Source: Rhodopirellula sp. (GTDB lineage Bacteria > Planctomycetota > Planctomycetia > Pirellulales > Pirellulaceae). Taken from it: a stretch of DNA of 64,000 bases. The DNA lies in contig NZVD01000057.1 of NCBI GenBank assembly GCA_002701385.1, forward strand, positions 177,089 through 241,088, read 5' to 3'. Below are positions 44,529-51,531 of this stretch, piece after piece. Position numbers and translations under genes: made by a program. The notes under the pieces were generated by a model. The model had not been told where the DNA came from and did no database searches. It saw nothing but the letters and a program-made list of their open reading frames with translations. The number at the start of each line of letters is the position of its first letter. Position 1 is the first letter of the stretch.

Positions 44529-45329
44529 CTACCACTGATGGTCGAGGATTAGTGCTTGTGGAAGATCTTCAATGTCCTCCAGCCCAAACACCTGCAGAAA
44601 ACGATCCGTTGTAAAGTAAATTGTCTTACGTGGCTTCTCTTCAGTTCGCTCAAGCCTTAACATATGTCGGCGAACAAGCTGAGATAGAACCGAACCACTG
44701 GACTGATCTCGCATGGCATCAATTTCCTGTCGGCTGATTCCCTGATTGTAAGCCACAACTGCCAATACATCGATTGCCACTTGAGACAATTTCGTCTCAC
44801 GAACTGTTCCATAGAAACGCTCGCGAAGTCCATCGTACTGGTCGCGCAGAGCCATCACATAGCCAGCATCCTGACGTCGAATTTCGTAAACGGATCCTGC
44901 ATCTTGATAAGCACAATTGAGATCAGATATCAGGTCATCGATTTCCTGGACCGACACACCACGCATCATTTTGGCAACCTGCGCGGCAATTAAAGGCCGC
45001 CCATTAGGGTCTCCGACAAACAGCATCGCTTCCAAAATTGATTTAGGAGATAACTCAGCCTCTTCCTCTGCACTCACAGCAACTGTAATGGGCTCAGGAA
45101 TCACCGGGGCTTCCTCTGATACAACGGAAGGTTCGGTTTCGGTGGATGCAGAGTAAGGGTCGTCCCCGGCATGTATTAATTCGGCATAAGCCCCACTTAA
45201 TTCATCCAGCGACGTGCCTTCATCACCCTCAGGGCGATAGAATTCACTCAGACCCATCTGCTCCGGATCCACTGGAACGGCTCTTGGAGCCCGAACCGGG
45301 TGATCATTTTGCTTCTGCTCATCTTTCAT
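44529..45329 (-). CDS. scpB: Segregation and condensation protein B
   Basis: The winged-helix partner of ScpA in the SMC condensin. The ATG at 45329 gives about 266 residues; an in-frame upstream start at 45380 is less likely. The first ~85 residues are an acidic, Pro/Glu-rich extension (ELSGAYAELIHAGDD, VSEEAPVIPEP) not present in short homologues. The conserved domain follows: LSPKSILEAMLFVGDPNGRP, QEIDDLISDLN, TKLSQVAIDVLAVVAYNQGISRQEIDAMRD, SSGSVLSQLVRRHMLRL and TTDRFLQVFGLEDIEDLP, each typical of ScpB. It is upstream of rpe. Confidence 0.93.
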   Translation of the reverse strand: MKDEQKQNDHPVRAPRAVPVDPEQMGLSEFYRPEGDEGTSLDELSGAYAELIHAGDDPYSASTETEPSVVSEEAPVIPEPITVAVSAEEEAELSPKSILEAMLFVGDPNGRPLIAAQVAKMMRGVSVQEIDDLISDLNCAYQDAGSVYEIRRQDAGYVMALRDQYDGLRERFYGTVRETKLSQVAIDVLAVVAYNQGISRQEIDAMRDQSSGSVLSQLVRRHMLRLERTEEKPRKTIYFTTDRFLQVFGLEDIEDLPQALILDHQW

Positions 45330-45414
45330 GAGCGTAACTATACGAAGAATTGATGGGGTAAGGGAAGACGGGTAAACCATCTGACAATGATCTATTCAGT
45401 CATATACAAAACAA

Positions 45415-45498
45415 AATGTGACATGTCCCAATGATCTTTTAAATCATTGTTACATGTCACATTAAATTTTTGGCTAAATGGTTGAATGCTTAACCATT
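45415..45498 (-). terminator. Long hairpin and second stem between the pseudopilin gene and scpB
   Basis: A 21-bp stem with two mismatched central pairs (AATGTGACATGT and CAATGAT arms, 7-base loop) spans 45415-45463, followed on the minus strand by TTTTGTTTTGTAT. A second stem, AATGGTT with AACCATT, lies at 45477-45498. They follow the stop of the pseudopilin gene by 60-95 bp and precede scpB. A strong terminator isolating scpB from the metal island is the simplest reading. Confidence 0.6.
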
Positions 45499-45559
45499 CT
45501 TGGTTCAGCCTAACATAATAATGCGATATGGGAATTGAAGGCCCCATTTTCGTTGATTA

Positions 45560-46459
45560 TTAGTGCTCGTGACTGTGACCGCCGCCTTGGAATAATGCAA
45601 ACTCTGCATCCGATTCATCACCATTAGGGCAGACAACGCCAACAAACTTAGCAGGTTCGACTGAAATATCAATCAATACGATATATCGATTATAAGTACC
45701 TCTTCCAGCTGCCCCGTGAAAAGGAGCATCGGTTAGATTGGTAAAAACTCCATCCCCACACAAAGAGCATAAGTCACCAACACCAAAAGCAATTAAAACA
45801 GAAGTAGCTTCTCCTCCAACTGCAATATTATTTTCACCATTCGTTCCTGCTATCCATCGTGCCATTGGTACCGCAGTACCAGCTGCCAGCGATACGTGAA
45901 AACCGCGTCCGTTGTTAGCAGTAGCACCGGCTTCTGGCATTTCAAAAGCATCACCAGGAATCTCAATTTCATCAATGCTTCCTACTTGAGCCTTCGTTGT
46001 TCCATCGGGAGCAAAGATATCCAACGTGTGAGGGCCATCACCTTCCGCATTCCCTTTCGCATCCACATATCGGATCTCGCCGATGCCGGCATCAAGCAAC
46101 GGTTCTGGATCAAGTTCCACGACCTCTAATTTAGCAGCTAAAGAGGCACTAACGATATCCAGCATCTCTGGAGCGGAGACATCTACAGCATGCGTATCAG
46201 GAGCTTCCGCTGTTGGTGTGGTTGGAGTTCCGGCAATCAAAGAATCCAGTTGACCCGGCAATGCACTTTCAGTAGACGCATAAACGTTAACAGCATTCTT
46301 TATAGCTTGCATTGTGTGTACGGAAGTTCCAGTCGCGGCTTTAGTCGAGAGGCCTCCATAGTTGGTAATAATAGCACCACCGACAATTGCCAACATGGCA
46401 ACGACCATCAGTACTTCTAGTAATGTAAAACCTAGTTGTTTACGATTTGTATATTTCAT
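45560..46459 (-). CDS. Type II secretion/pilus pseudopilin-like protein with Cys pair and His-rich tail
   Basis: A 299-residue protein with a type IV prepilin N-terminus: short basic leader, cleavage between Gly10 and Phe11, Glu15 at the conserved fifth position, then a hydrophobic helix (GFTLLEVLMVVAMLAIVGGA). The large C-terminal domain is acidic and carries CSLC at 231-234, another Cys at 277, and a terminal GGGHSHEH that should bind zinc or copper. No pilus assembly genes are nearby. It would be exported through a chromosomal type II/IV system elsewhere. It is next to metal-related genes and shares the HSHEH motif with the lipoprotein at 49891. Confidence 0.78.
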   Translation of the reverse strand: MKYTNRKQLGFTLLEVLMVVAMLAIVGGAIITNYGGLSTKAATGTSVHTMQAIKNAVNVYASTESALPGQLDSLIAGTPTTPTAEAPDTHAVDVSAPEMLDIVSASLAAKLEVVELDPEPLLDAGIGEIRYVDAKGNAEGDGPHTLDIFAPDGTTKAQVGSIDEIEIPGDAFEMPEAGATANNGRGFHVSLAAGTAVPMARWIAGTNGENNIAVGGEATSVLIAFGVGDLCSLCGDGVFTNLTDAPFHGAAGRGTYNRYIVLIDISVEPAKFVGVVCPNGDESDAEFALFQGGGHSHEH

Positions 46460-46576
46460 TTTATTTCTTTTATCTAAAAGAGAAGTTTACTAGTAACTCA
46501 ATTGGCATTCCAAAAGAAATCCATAGAGTCTGCAATTAGCTGGCAGCCTAATGCTCCCAGAGATGTGATTTGATGA

Positions 46577-46591
46577 CGTTTGTCACAAACG
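46577..46591 (-). other. Short perfect inverted repeat after the Cys/His-rich gene
   Basis: CGTTTG and CAAACG (3-base centre) lie six bases beyond the stop codon at 46598 on the minus strand. The loop is very small and no T run follows, so it may be a weak terminator or a binding site in front of the pseudopilin gene. Confidence 0.25.
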
Positions 46592-46597
46592 ATGGGT

Positions 46598-47017
46598 TTA
46601 TGACGACTGCAACAAAACCGATGGCGGGCCACGAGCCAAAAAGAAAGAGGCGTTCCGTTGTTCAGATAAGTCAGATAAAGCAAGCGAGACTAAGCAGGGG
46701 AGTTCGTCACTCAGGCTTAGAGTGAAACTCAAAGCAGGATGACTTGTCTGTCCAAGTGTAAGGCAAGTAGAGCAGTCCGAGGTAATAAGGCCTGCGATAT
46801 CTTCGATATAGAAGACTTTCGATTCGATGTTGGACTCTTCAGCATCATGCTGGCACTGAGCGTGGTCACTATCAGGCGAGGATGCAGTCTGAGGGTGGGC
46901 ACAGTACCTAACATGGGCATGCAAGCAATATCGTCCATGGATAGCACTTCCACAGACGAAGAGCAGGACATAGATCAAGATTAATGAGGCTGGAAGCAGC
47001 TTTGGGAATTTGTTCAT
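46598..47017 (-). CDS. Small secreted Cys/His-rich protein, DUF2946-like
   Basis: A 139-residue predicted exported protein. The ATG at 47017, 10 bases after the MerC stop, is preferred to 47071, as it gives a signal peptide (NKFPKLLPASLILIYVLLFV). The mature part has Cys/His-rich stretches (RYCLHAHVRYCAH, HAQCQHD), a CSTCLTLGQ motif and, near the C-terminus, RGPPSV. The CxxC with a late RAPP-like motif recalls DUF2946 proteins, which are often near copper or zinc genes. It shares CxxCxxLGQ and R(A/G)PPSV with the protein at 55472-55873. It probably binds a metal ion in the periplasm. Confidence 0.65.
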   Translation of the reverse strand: MNKFPKLLPASLILIYVLLFVCGSAIHGRYCLHAHVRYCAHPQTASSPDSDHAQCQHDAEESNIESKVFYIEDIAGLITSDCSTCLTLGQTSHPALSFTLSLSDELPCLVSLALSDLSEQRNASFFLARGPPSVLLQSS

Positions 47018-47027
47018 GAGAGGTCGG

Positions 47028-47582
47028 CTATTCCACCTTCCCCAATGAACAACAGTTACAGTCGTGCCCAAACTTTTTATTCAGAAGATGACCAACAACC
47101 AAAAGCACTCCACCTATCGGTGTTATCCACAATCCGAATTGCGCAAGAAAAGCTTCAATTCCACTCGTTTCATCATCCTCTGAGATAACTACCTGAAATG
47201 CTGTCTCGCTTTCATTTTCACATTCATCGATACAGCAAGCTGGCAAGGTTTCACCCTCTTTTGGAAGCGCACAACAATCATCTTCAACACCGAATGCTGC
47301 AACGCTAATAAACATAAGTCCAAAGACACCGAATAGAACCGGCGTCAATTTTTTATGCTGTTTCAAGCCGGGGATAAACGCATAAAGGGCAATTGTAAAA
47401 CAGACAAAGACCATCACTTTATGGAAGAATTCATCGGCCAGAAAACCCAAACCCAGAGCAGGCAAATAGGACACAATAAACGGCATAATCGCGCAGTGAA
47501 TTGCGCAGGCAACCGAGGCGATAATTCCCAGCCAGTCCCTTCGGGTTGTTAATTTCTTAGATTGAGGGGTCGACGAGACCAA
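47028..47582 (-). CDS. MerC-domain inner-membrane protein
   Basis: A 184-residue membrane protein with about four helices. The MerC signature is clear: VACAIHCAIMPFIVSYLP, with Cys26 and Cys30 in the first helix, and further His/Cys. Two extra Cys pairs sit in the central loop (CC at 103-104 and 116-117, Cys121) and the C-terminus ends HDCNCCSLG, suggesting metal chelation. MerC proteins move mercury in mer operons, but chromosomal versions are often under Zur and thought to serve zinc. The TTG start at 47582 is supported by AAGGA ten bases upstream. It is divergent from the Fur-family gene across a dyad. Confidence 0.83.
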   Translation of the reverse strand: MVSSTPQSKKLTTRRDWLGIIASVACAIHCAIMPFIVSYLPALGLGFLADEFFHKVMVFVCFTIALYAFIPGLKQHKKLTPVLFGVFGLMFISVAAFGVEDDCCALPKEGETLPACCIDECENESETAFQVVISEDDETSGIEAFLAQFGLWITPIGGVLLVVGHLLNKKFGHDCNCCSLGKVE

Positions 47583-47677
47583 TACAATATATCCTTAATG
47601 GAATAAGCAATAAATATTTAGTGGCAATGCCATCACCTTTTTCCGACCCGCCACTCAGTAATTATTTTCTTATTGTA

Positions 47678-47704
47678 TCCAGATGCAATTGAGTTGCATA
47701 TGGA
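47678..47704. promoter_or_regulatory. Dyad in divergent promoter region, probable Fur/Zur operator
   Basis: A 27-bp near-perfect dyad: arms TCCAGATGCAA and TTGCATATGGA around spacer TTGAG, 10 of 11 positions symmetric, core ATGCAA-N5-TTGCAT exact. It overlaps the probable -35 (TTGAGT) of the Fur-family gene, whose -10-like TATTTT is 17 bp on. It also lies just upstream of a TACAAT -10 on the other strand for the MerC gene. Fur-family sites are AT-rich palindromes of this size, so self-regulation and control of merC are likely. Confidence 0.6.
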
Positions 47705-47771
47705 CTATGTGTATTTTAATGGAAGAATCGAGGCTAAAAATATGTGGCTGTCGGTCCAGTCGATGCTACAC

Positions 47772-47786
47772 TGAGGTTTCACCTCA
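47772..47786 (+). promoter_or_regulatory. Second palindrome in the Fur-family leader
   Basis: TGAGGTTTCACCTCA (6-bp arms, 3-base centre) lies 22 bp before the start codon at 47809, downstream of the probable promoter. It could be a second repressor site or an RNA hairpin near the ribosome-binding region. It does not resemble the first dyad. Confidence 0.35.
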
Positions 47787-47808
47787 TCACTGAATACACC
47801 GAAGCTAC

Positions 47809-48231
47809 ATGAACGACTTTAGTCCTGCAGTTATGAAAACCCTGCTAAAACAAGCGGGTCTGCGTGCCACGCCAGCACGTATTGCAACTCTTACTTTGTT
47901 GTCGCAGTCTTCCAAGCCTCTATCACATGCAGAAGTTTCTGCTGAGCTTAAGAATTTAGGAGTCGATAAGACGACGGTCTATCGCAACCTGAACGACTTA
48001 GTCGGTGCAAATTTATTAAGGCGTGCAGAATTGGGGGATCATATCTGGAGATTTGAATTGGCCAATCATCACGATGAAGCCTGTTCACTCCACCCGCACT
48101 TCGTCTGTATTGATTGCGGTGATGTCTTCTGCATCGATGAGAAGTATTTACAGGCGAGGGACTTCCAACTGGAAAACCAAAACGTGACGGTCAAGGAAAT
48201 ATTAGTCCGTGGTCACTGCAATAACTGTTGA
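47809..48231 (+). CDS. Fur-family metalloregulator (Zur/PerR-like)
   Basis: A 140-residue metal-sensing repressor. The winged-helix domain runs through RATPARIATLTLLSQSSKPLSHAEV and VDKTTVYRNLNDLV (the recognition helix). The metal and dimer domain has HIWRFEL, HHDEACSLHPHFVC and two CxxC pairs (Cys100/103 and Cys137/140) forming the structural zinc site. His residues 78, 87, 88, 95 and 97 could make the sensory site. Whether it senses zinc, iron or peroxide cannot be proved from sequence. Zinc is favoured by the MerC and His-rich neighbours. The gene is alone on the plus strand in this island. Confidence 0.88.
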   Translation: MNDFSPAVMKTLLKQAGLRATPARIATLTLLSQSSKPLSHAEVSAELKNLGVDKTTVYRNLNDLVGANLLRRAELGDHIWRFELANHHDEACSLHPHFVCIDCGDVFCIDEKYLQARDFQLENQNVTVKEILVRGHCNNC

Positions 48232-48283
48232 CCCAAACATCCTGTGGTATTTGGCTTCGCTCAAATCGTACATACCTACCGGT

Positions 48284-49894
48284 TCATCGACTTGACCGAA
48301 ATTCTTCGCGGCACTTCCGATGGACTGACTCCACAAAGTTAATCAGCATTTTTGCTTCCTGATGCTTACCTTCCACTAGTGTCCTTTCAATAACTTTCAA
48401 TCCATAAAGTACTTCTTGTACACTTTCTCGTTGCGAGTCGCTTACGTCTCCGCTTCGTATCAGTAAGCTGGTGGGTAGTTTTTCAACTCGTAACTTCCAT
48501 TGAGCAGATCGACGACGGGTTTCCTCGAGATCCGCTTCATTTATAGCTGAATAGAGTTCGACCCGGATTCCGGTTATTTCGTCCAGCACTTCATCCGGTG
48601 TCGGATAAAACATATACAATCCGAGCACCGCAAATACCAAAACACCGAATACTCCTGCGCAAATCAACTGATTTGACGACAAAACAAGATCCCATTTCTT
48701 ATTAGTTCCGTCTAAGGCTTGCTCTGGCTTGTCGACGAGGAATCTCGACATGTCAATTCGCTCACCAAGTAAAGTTAAGGCAGTTCCTGTTAGCATCACA
48801 ATGGCAAGCAGTCCCAATCCATATTTTTCATCGATGCGCATCTCTTTTTCAACGCGATTGGCGACCCAGCTAATATTTGCTTGATTCGGTCCAATTTGAT
48901 GTAAACGAGTGAATGGATCAAAGGCGTGAGTATGATCGGCAACAGTCGCCTGACCATCCGCAATCGTTCTATCTGCAGTAAGTCCGATTACTAATGTCGA
49001 TCCTATTAATAGTGCAACAAATAGGGCTACGGCTCGCCCCCCATAAGCGCGTCGCAACCAGTTTGCAACGCCAACATTTGCACCGGCGCCGAGGATGATC
49101 AGGGCGAAGGCTGCGCCTAAGGAGTAACCATCCTGAACGATATGGCCGAAATGCATCATGACGTCGGTTGGCGTCACATAGCAAGGAATCGCTACCACTC
49201 CCATGACAATTGGTGCGAGAGGATTGTCACGAGTTAATCCGGTTTGCAAAACGCCGTGAGGTAGGAAAGCCCCCAGGAAGCCAACGGCCAGTAGTGCCAA
49301 GCCATAATCAATGAAAGCCGGACCGACAAGACTCCGTGACGCGGCATCACCGGCGATCGCAAGCCGAGCGACGCCATATCGAGGGACCTTTTCTTTCTCT
49401 GTAGATTCAGTATCGTATTTACGGGAAATCAACCGATTCCAGAGCGCGCCAATTCCTATGGAAACAACGAAAGTTCCGATGGCGAAATAACCCAGCGTGC
49501 CAACCGCAATATGGCTTAAGCCATAGATAATTGAAACCGGATTCAACACGGGCGCGACTAAGACGAAACTTAAGATCGTACCACTTGGGACTTTTGCCCG
49601 CTGAAGCTCTCGGGCGACAGGTAGTGCACCAAGAGAACAGATTGGAAGTAAGATCCCCAGTACCCAGGCCCGAAATGGCCCGGACCAATGTCCGACACCT
49701 AGCATTCGCCGTAAACGATCCGGACCGACCATTCCTCGCATTAACCCAGCAACAACCGCACCGGCCACTAAAAAAGGAGCCGCAGCTACTAACGCTTCCG
49801 AAATACGCAGCACGGCGCTCCAAAAAGTCGTATCAAAATCCGAAAATAGCGACGTGTAACCAGGACCATCAGCGAATAGCGTCCAGGTGCTCAT
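48284..49894 (-). CDS. Permease of the ArsP/DUF318 family
   Basis: A 536-residue inner-membrane transporter with ten or so helices in two halves. The core motif LPICSLGALPVARELQRAKVP and SFVLVAPVLNPVSIIYGL place it in the family of PF03773 permeases, which includes arsenic (ArsP) and proposed copper/zinc exporters. A hydrophilic loop with HTHAFDPFTRLHQIG joins the halves, and the C-terminal ~110 residues are soluble and charged, an extension not usual in the family. The substrate is probably a metal ion. The start ATG overlaps the stop of the His-rich lipoprotein by 4 bp, so the two are a unit. Confidence 0.82.
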   Translation of the reverse strand: MSTWTLFADGPGYTSLFSDFDTTFWSAVLRISEALVAAAPFLVAGAVVAGLMRGMVGPDRLRRMLGVGHWSGPFRAWVLGILLPICSLGALPVARELQRAKVPSGTILSFVLVAPVLNPVSIIYGLSHIAVGTLGYFAIGTFVVSIGIGALWNRLISRKYDTESTEKEKVPRYGVARLAIAGDAASRSLVGPAFIDYGLALLAVGFLGAFLPHGVLQTGLTRDNPLAPIVMGVVAIPCYVTPTDVMMHFGHIVQDGYSLGAAFALIILGAGANVGVANWLRRAYGGRAVALFVALLIGSTLVIGLTADRTIADGQATVADHTHAFDPFTRLHQIGPNQANISWVANRVEKEMRIDEKYGLGLLAIVMLTGTALTLLGERIDMSRFLVDKPEQALDGTNKKWDLVLSSNQLICAGVFGVLVFAVLGLYMFYPTPDEVLDEITGIRVELYSAINEADLEETRRRSAQWKLRVEKLPTSLLIRSGDVSDSQRESVQEVLYGLKVIERTLVEGKHQEAKMLINFVESVHRKCREEFRSSR

Positions 49895-50520
49895 TTTGCA
49901 TTCCCATCAGTTAATTTCTCGTCCCCTGATTCCTCCGAGGAGGGAGCTCCAGATTGGCTAGACACTCCGGAATCCGGTGCCGAACTGGATTTAACCTTAA
50001 AAGAAAAACTCATCCGTTCTCCTCCCAGCGTCATTTTAGGTATCACCACGGAGAAGGATCCCCCGACTTCGAATTCCGTTGGCAAGGAAGCCGAAAAAAT
50101 TGGCACCGATATCTCCTCACTCTCTTCCAAATACTTAAAGTACACTTCTCTCGCAGCTCCTCCTAGGTGCTCCTCATCGGTGAAGTACGCCAGAATTTCT
50201 GGTTCTTTTGACACCGCTGGCTTCGAGGTTCCGGCTTCATCTTCAACACTCAGATAAAAACGTATTGAGTCGTCCTGGCCGGGTAATATTTCAGCGAAAT
50301 AAAACAGCAGACCGTTCGGATTGTGTGCATGGCCAACCTCGACCATCTGTCCACCCAAAATAGGTTCACCATGCTGGTGTCCGTGATCATGAGCGTGCTC
50401 ATGAGAGTGAGAGTCATCATGATGAGAATCTGAATCAACAGGCTCACAACCAGTGAACAATACAATTAATACGAGCCACGTGGAAACCGCTTGGAATAAG
50501 CGAGAACAACTCAGATTCAT
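49891..50520 (-). CDS. His-rich lipoprotein, probable metal-binding partner of the permease
   Basis: A 209-residue exported lipoprotein. The start at 50520 gives a signal ending LFTGC (lipid-bearing Cys25). Directly after it is a His-rich stretch, residues 33-50 (HHDD, HSHEHAHDHGHQHG), a typical zinc/copper/nickel chelating tail. The rest is a beta-rich domain (VEVGHAHNPNGLLFYFAEI to GGSFSVVIPKMTLGGERMSFSFKV) and a Ser-rich disordered end. It overlaps the permease gene by 4 bp and begins 10 bp after the MoxR gene, so it seems to be expressed with both. It could deliver or sequester metal at the outer side of the membrane. Confidence 0.78.
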   Translation of the reverse strand: MNLSCSRLFQAVSTWLVLIVLFTGCEPVDSDSHHDDSHSHEHAHDHGHQHGEPILGGQMVEVGHAHNPNGLLFYFAEILPGQDDSIRFYLSVEDEAGTSKPAVSKEPEILAYFTDEEHLGGAAREVYFKYLEESEEISVPIFSASLPTEFEVGGSFSVVIPKMTLGGERMSFSFKVKSSSAPDSGVSSQSGAPSSEESGDEKLTDGNAK

Positions 50521-50530
50521 AGTGAATTCC

Positions 50531-51511
50531 TTATGAAGCATTTGTACTTAGTAGCGGGACAGTAACAGAGTCTACAATTTCAGCAACAATTCTGCGAGTC
50601 GAATCCAAATCGCCGCCCATTCTCACATCCAATACTGGTAACGCGACTTCCTGAACATCATCGGGAGTCACAAAATCCCTACCTTTTAAATGCGCAAACG
50701 CCTGAGCTACCCTTTGCCAGGTAATCAATCCTCGAGGGCTTAATCCAAGCGACATATCCGGATGAGCCCGGGTGGCAGCAGCCAGATCCACTAAGTATTC
50801 ACGAACTGGTTCGGCAACAACAACTTCTGCTACGTGTTGTTGCAACTTGCTCAAACGGGAAGGATCCAGGATCGGCTGATCGTCTTGAGCCGCACTTTCC
50901 TTTGCACCGATATTTGAAGCTAAGATTTCCACCTCGTCATTTCGATTTGGGTAACCGATGCGAAGTTTCATCGCAAAGCGATCCAACTGAGCCTCCGGTA
51001 GCGGATAGGCTCCGTGCATTTCCACCGGGTTCTGAGTCGCGACAACAAAAAATGAATCGGAGAGTTTATGGCGTGTATTATCGATCGTAACCTGGCGTTC
51101 TGCCATTGCTTCGAACAAGGCACTTTGGGTACGAGGAGTCGTTCGATTGATTTCATCTGCTAATAGGACGTCTGAGAATACCGGGCCCTCCATAAACTCA
51201 AAGATCCGATCTCTTTGATTAAACACATTGAAGCCTGTAATGTCACTTGGCAACAGGTCCGGAGTACATTGCACGCGGGCAAACTTTCCCCCAACGGCGA
51301 GGGCTACTGCTTTAGCCAACGTAGTCTTCCCCAAGCCCGGGAGGTCGTCAAAAAGAATATGGCCACGTGCAAGCAAGCAAACCAACACCAATTCAACGAC
51401 ATTTTCTTTCCCTAACAGTGTTGCATTAAGCCTCGAGCGCAAGTGGTCTATTGCCTGTTGATGTTCACAGACCGGATTGATCGCGGGTTCGGTTTCTTCA
51501 TTACTCGTCAT
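50531..51511 (-). CDS. MoxR-family AAA+ ATPase
   Basis: A 326-residue AAA+ ATPase of the MoxR group, thought to act as a chaperone in activating or assembling metal- or cofactor-containing complexes. Walker A is DLPGLGKTTLAKA, Walker B VLLADEINR, sensor 1 VVATQNPVE, then GAYPLPEAQLDRF and the arginine-bearing LGLSPRGL near the end. It lies 20 bp downstream of the transglutaminase-like gene and next to the DUF58 gene, the usual trio. The gene order here (DUF58, transglutaminase, MoxR) is the reverse of the common one. It is followed 10 bp later by the His-rich lipoprotein. Confidence 0.93.
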   Translation of the reverse strand: MTSNEETEPAINPVCEHQQAIDHLRSRLNATLLGKENVVELVLVCLLARGHILFDDLPGLGKTTLAKAVALAVGGKFARVQCTPDLLPSDITGFNVFNQRDRIFEFMEGPVFSDVLLADEINRTTPRTQSALFEAMAERQVTIDNTRHKLSDSFFVVATQNPVEMHGAYPLPEAQLDRFAMKLRIGYPNRNDEVEILASNIGAKESAAQDDQPILDPSRLSKLQQHVAEVVVAEPVREYLVDLAAATRAHPDMSLGLSPRGLITWQRVAQAFAHLKGRDFVTPDDVQEVALPVLDVRMGGDLDSTRRIVAEIVDSVTVPLLSTNAS

Positions 51512-51531
51512 ATATTGCTCAACCTATTTTT

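Noticed and set aside
45415-45463. Long hairpin as an integron attC site or IS end
   Set aside because: No integrase, cassette or transposase is near and no flanking duplication is seen.
46498-46683. Minus-strand 61-codon frame between the Cys/His-rich gene and the pseudopilin gene
   Set aside because: It overlaps the end of the 46598 gene in another frame and has no recognisable features.
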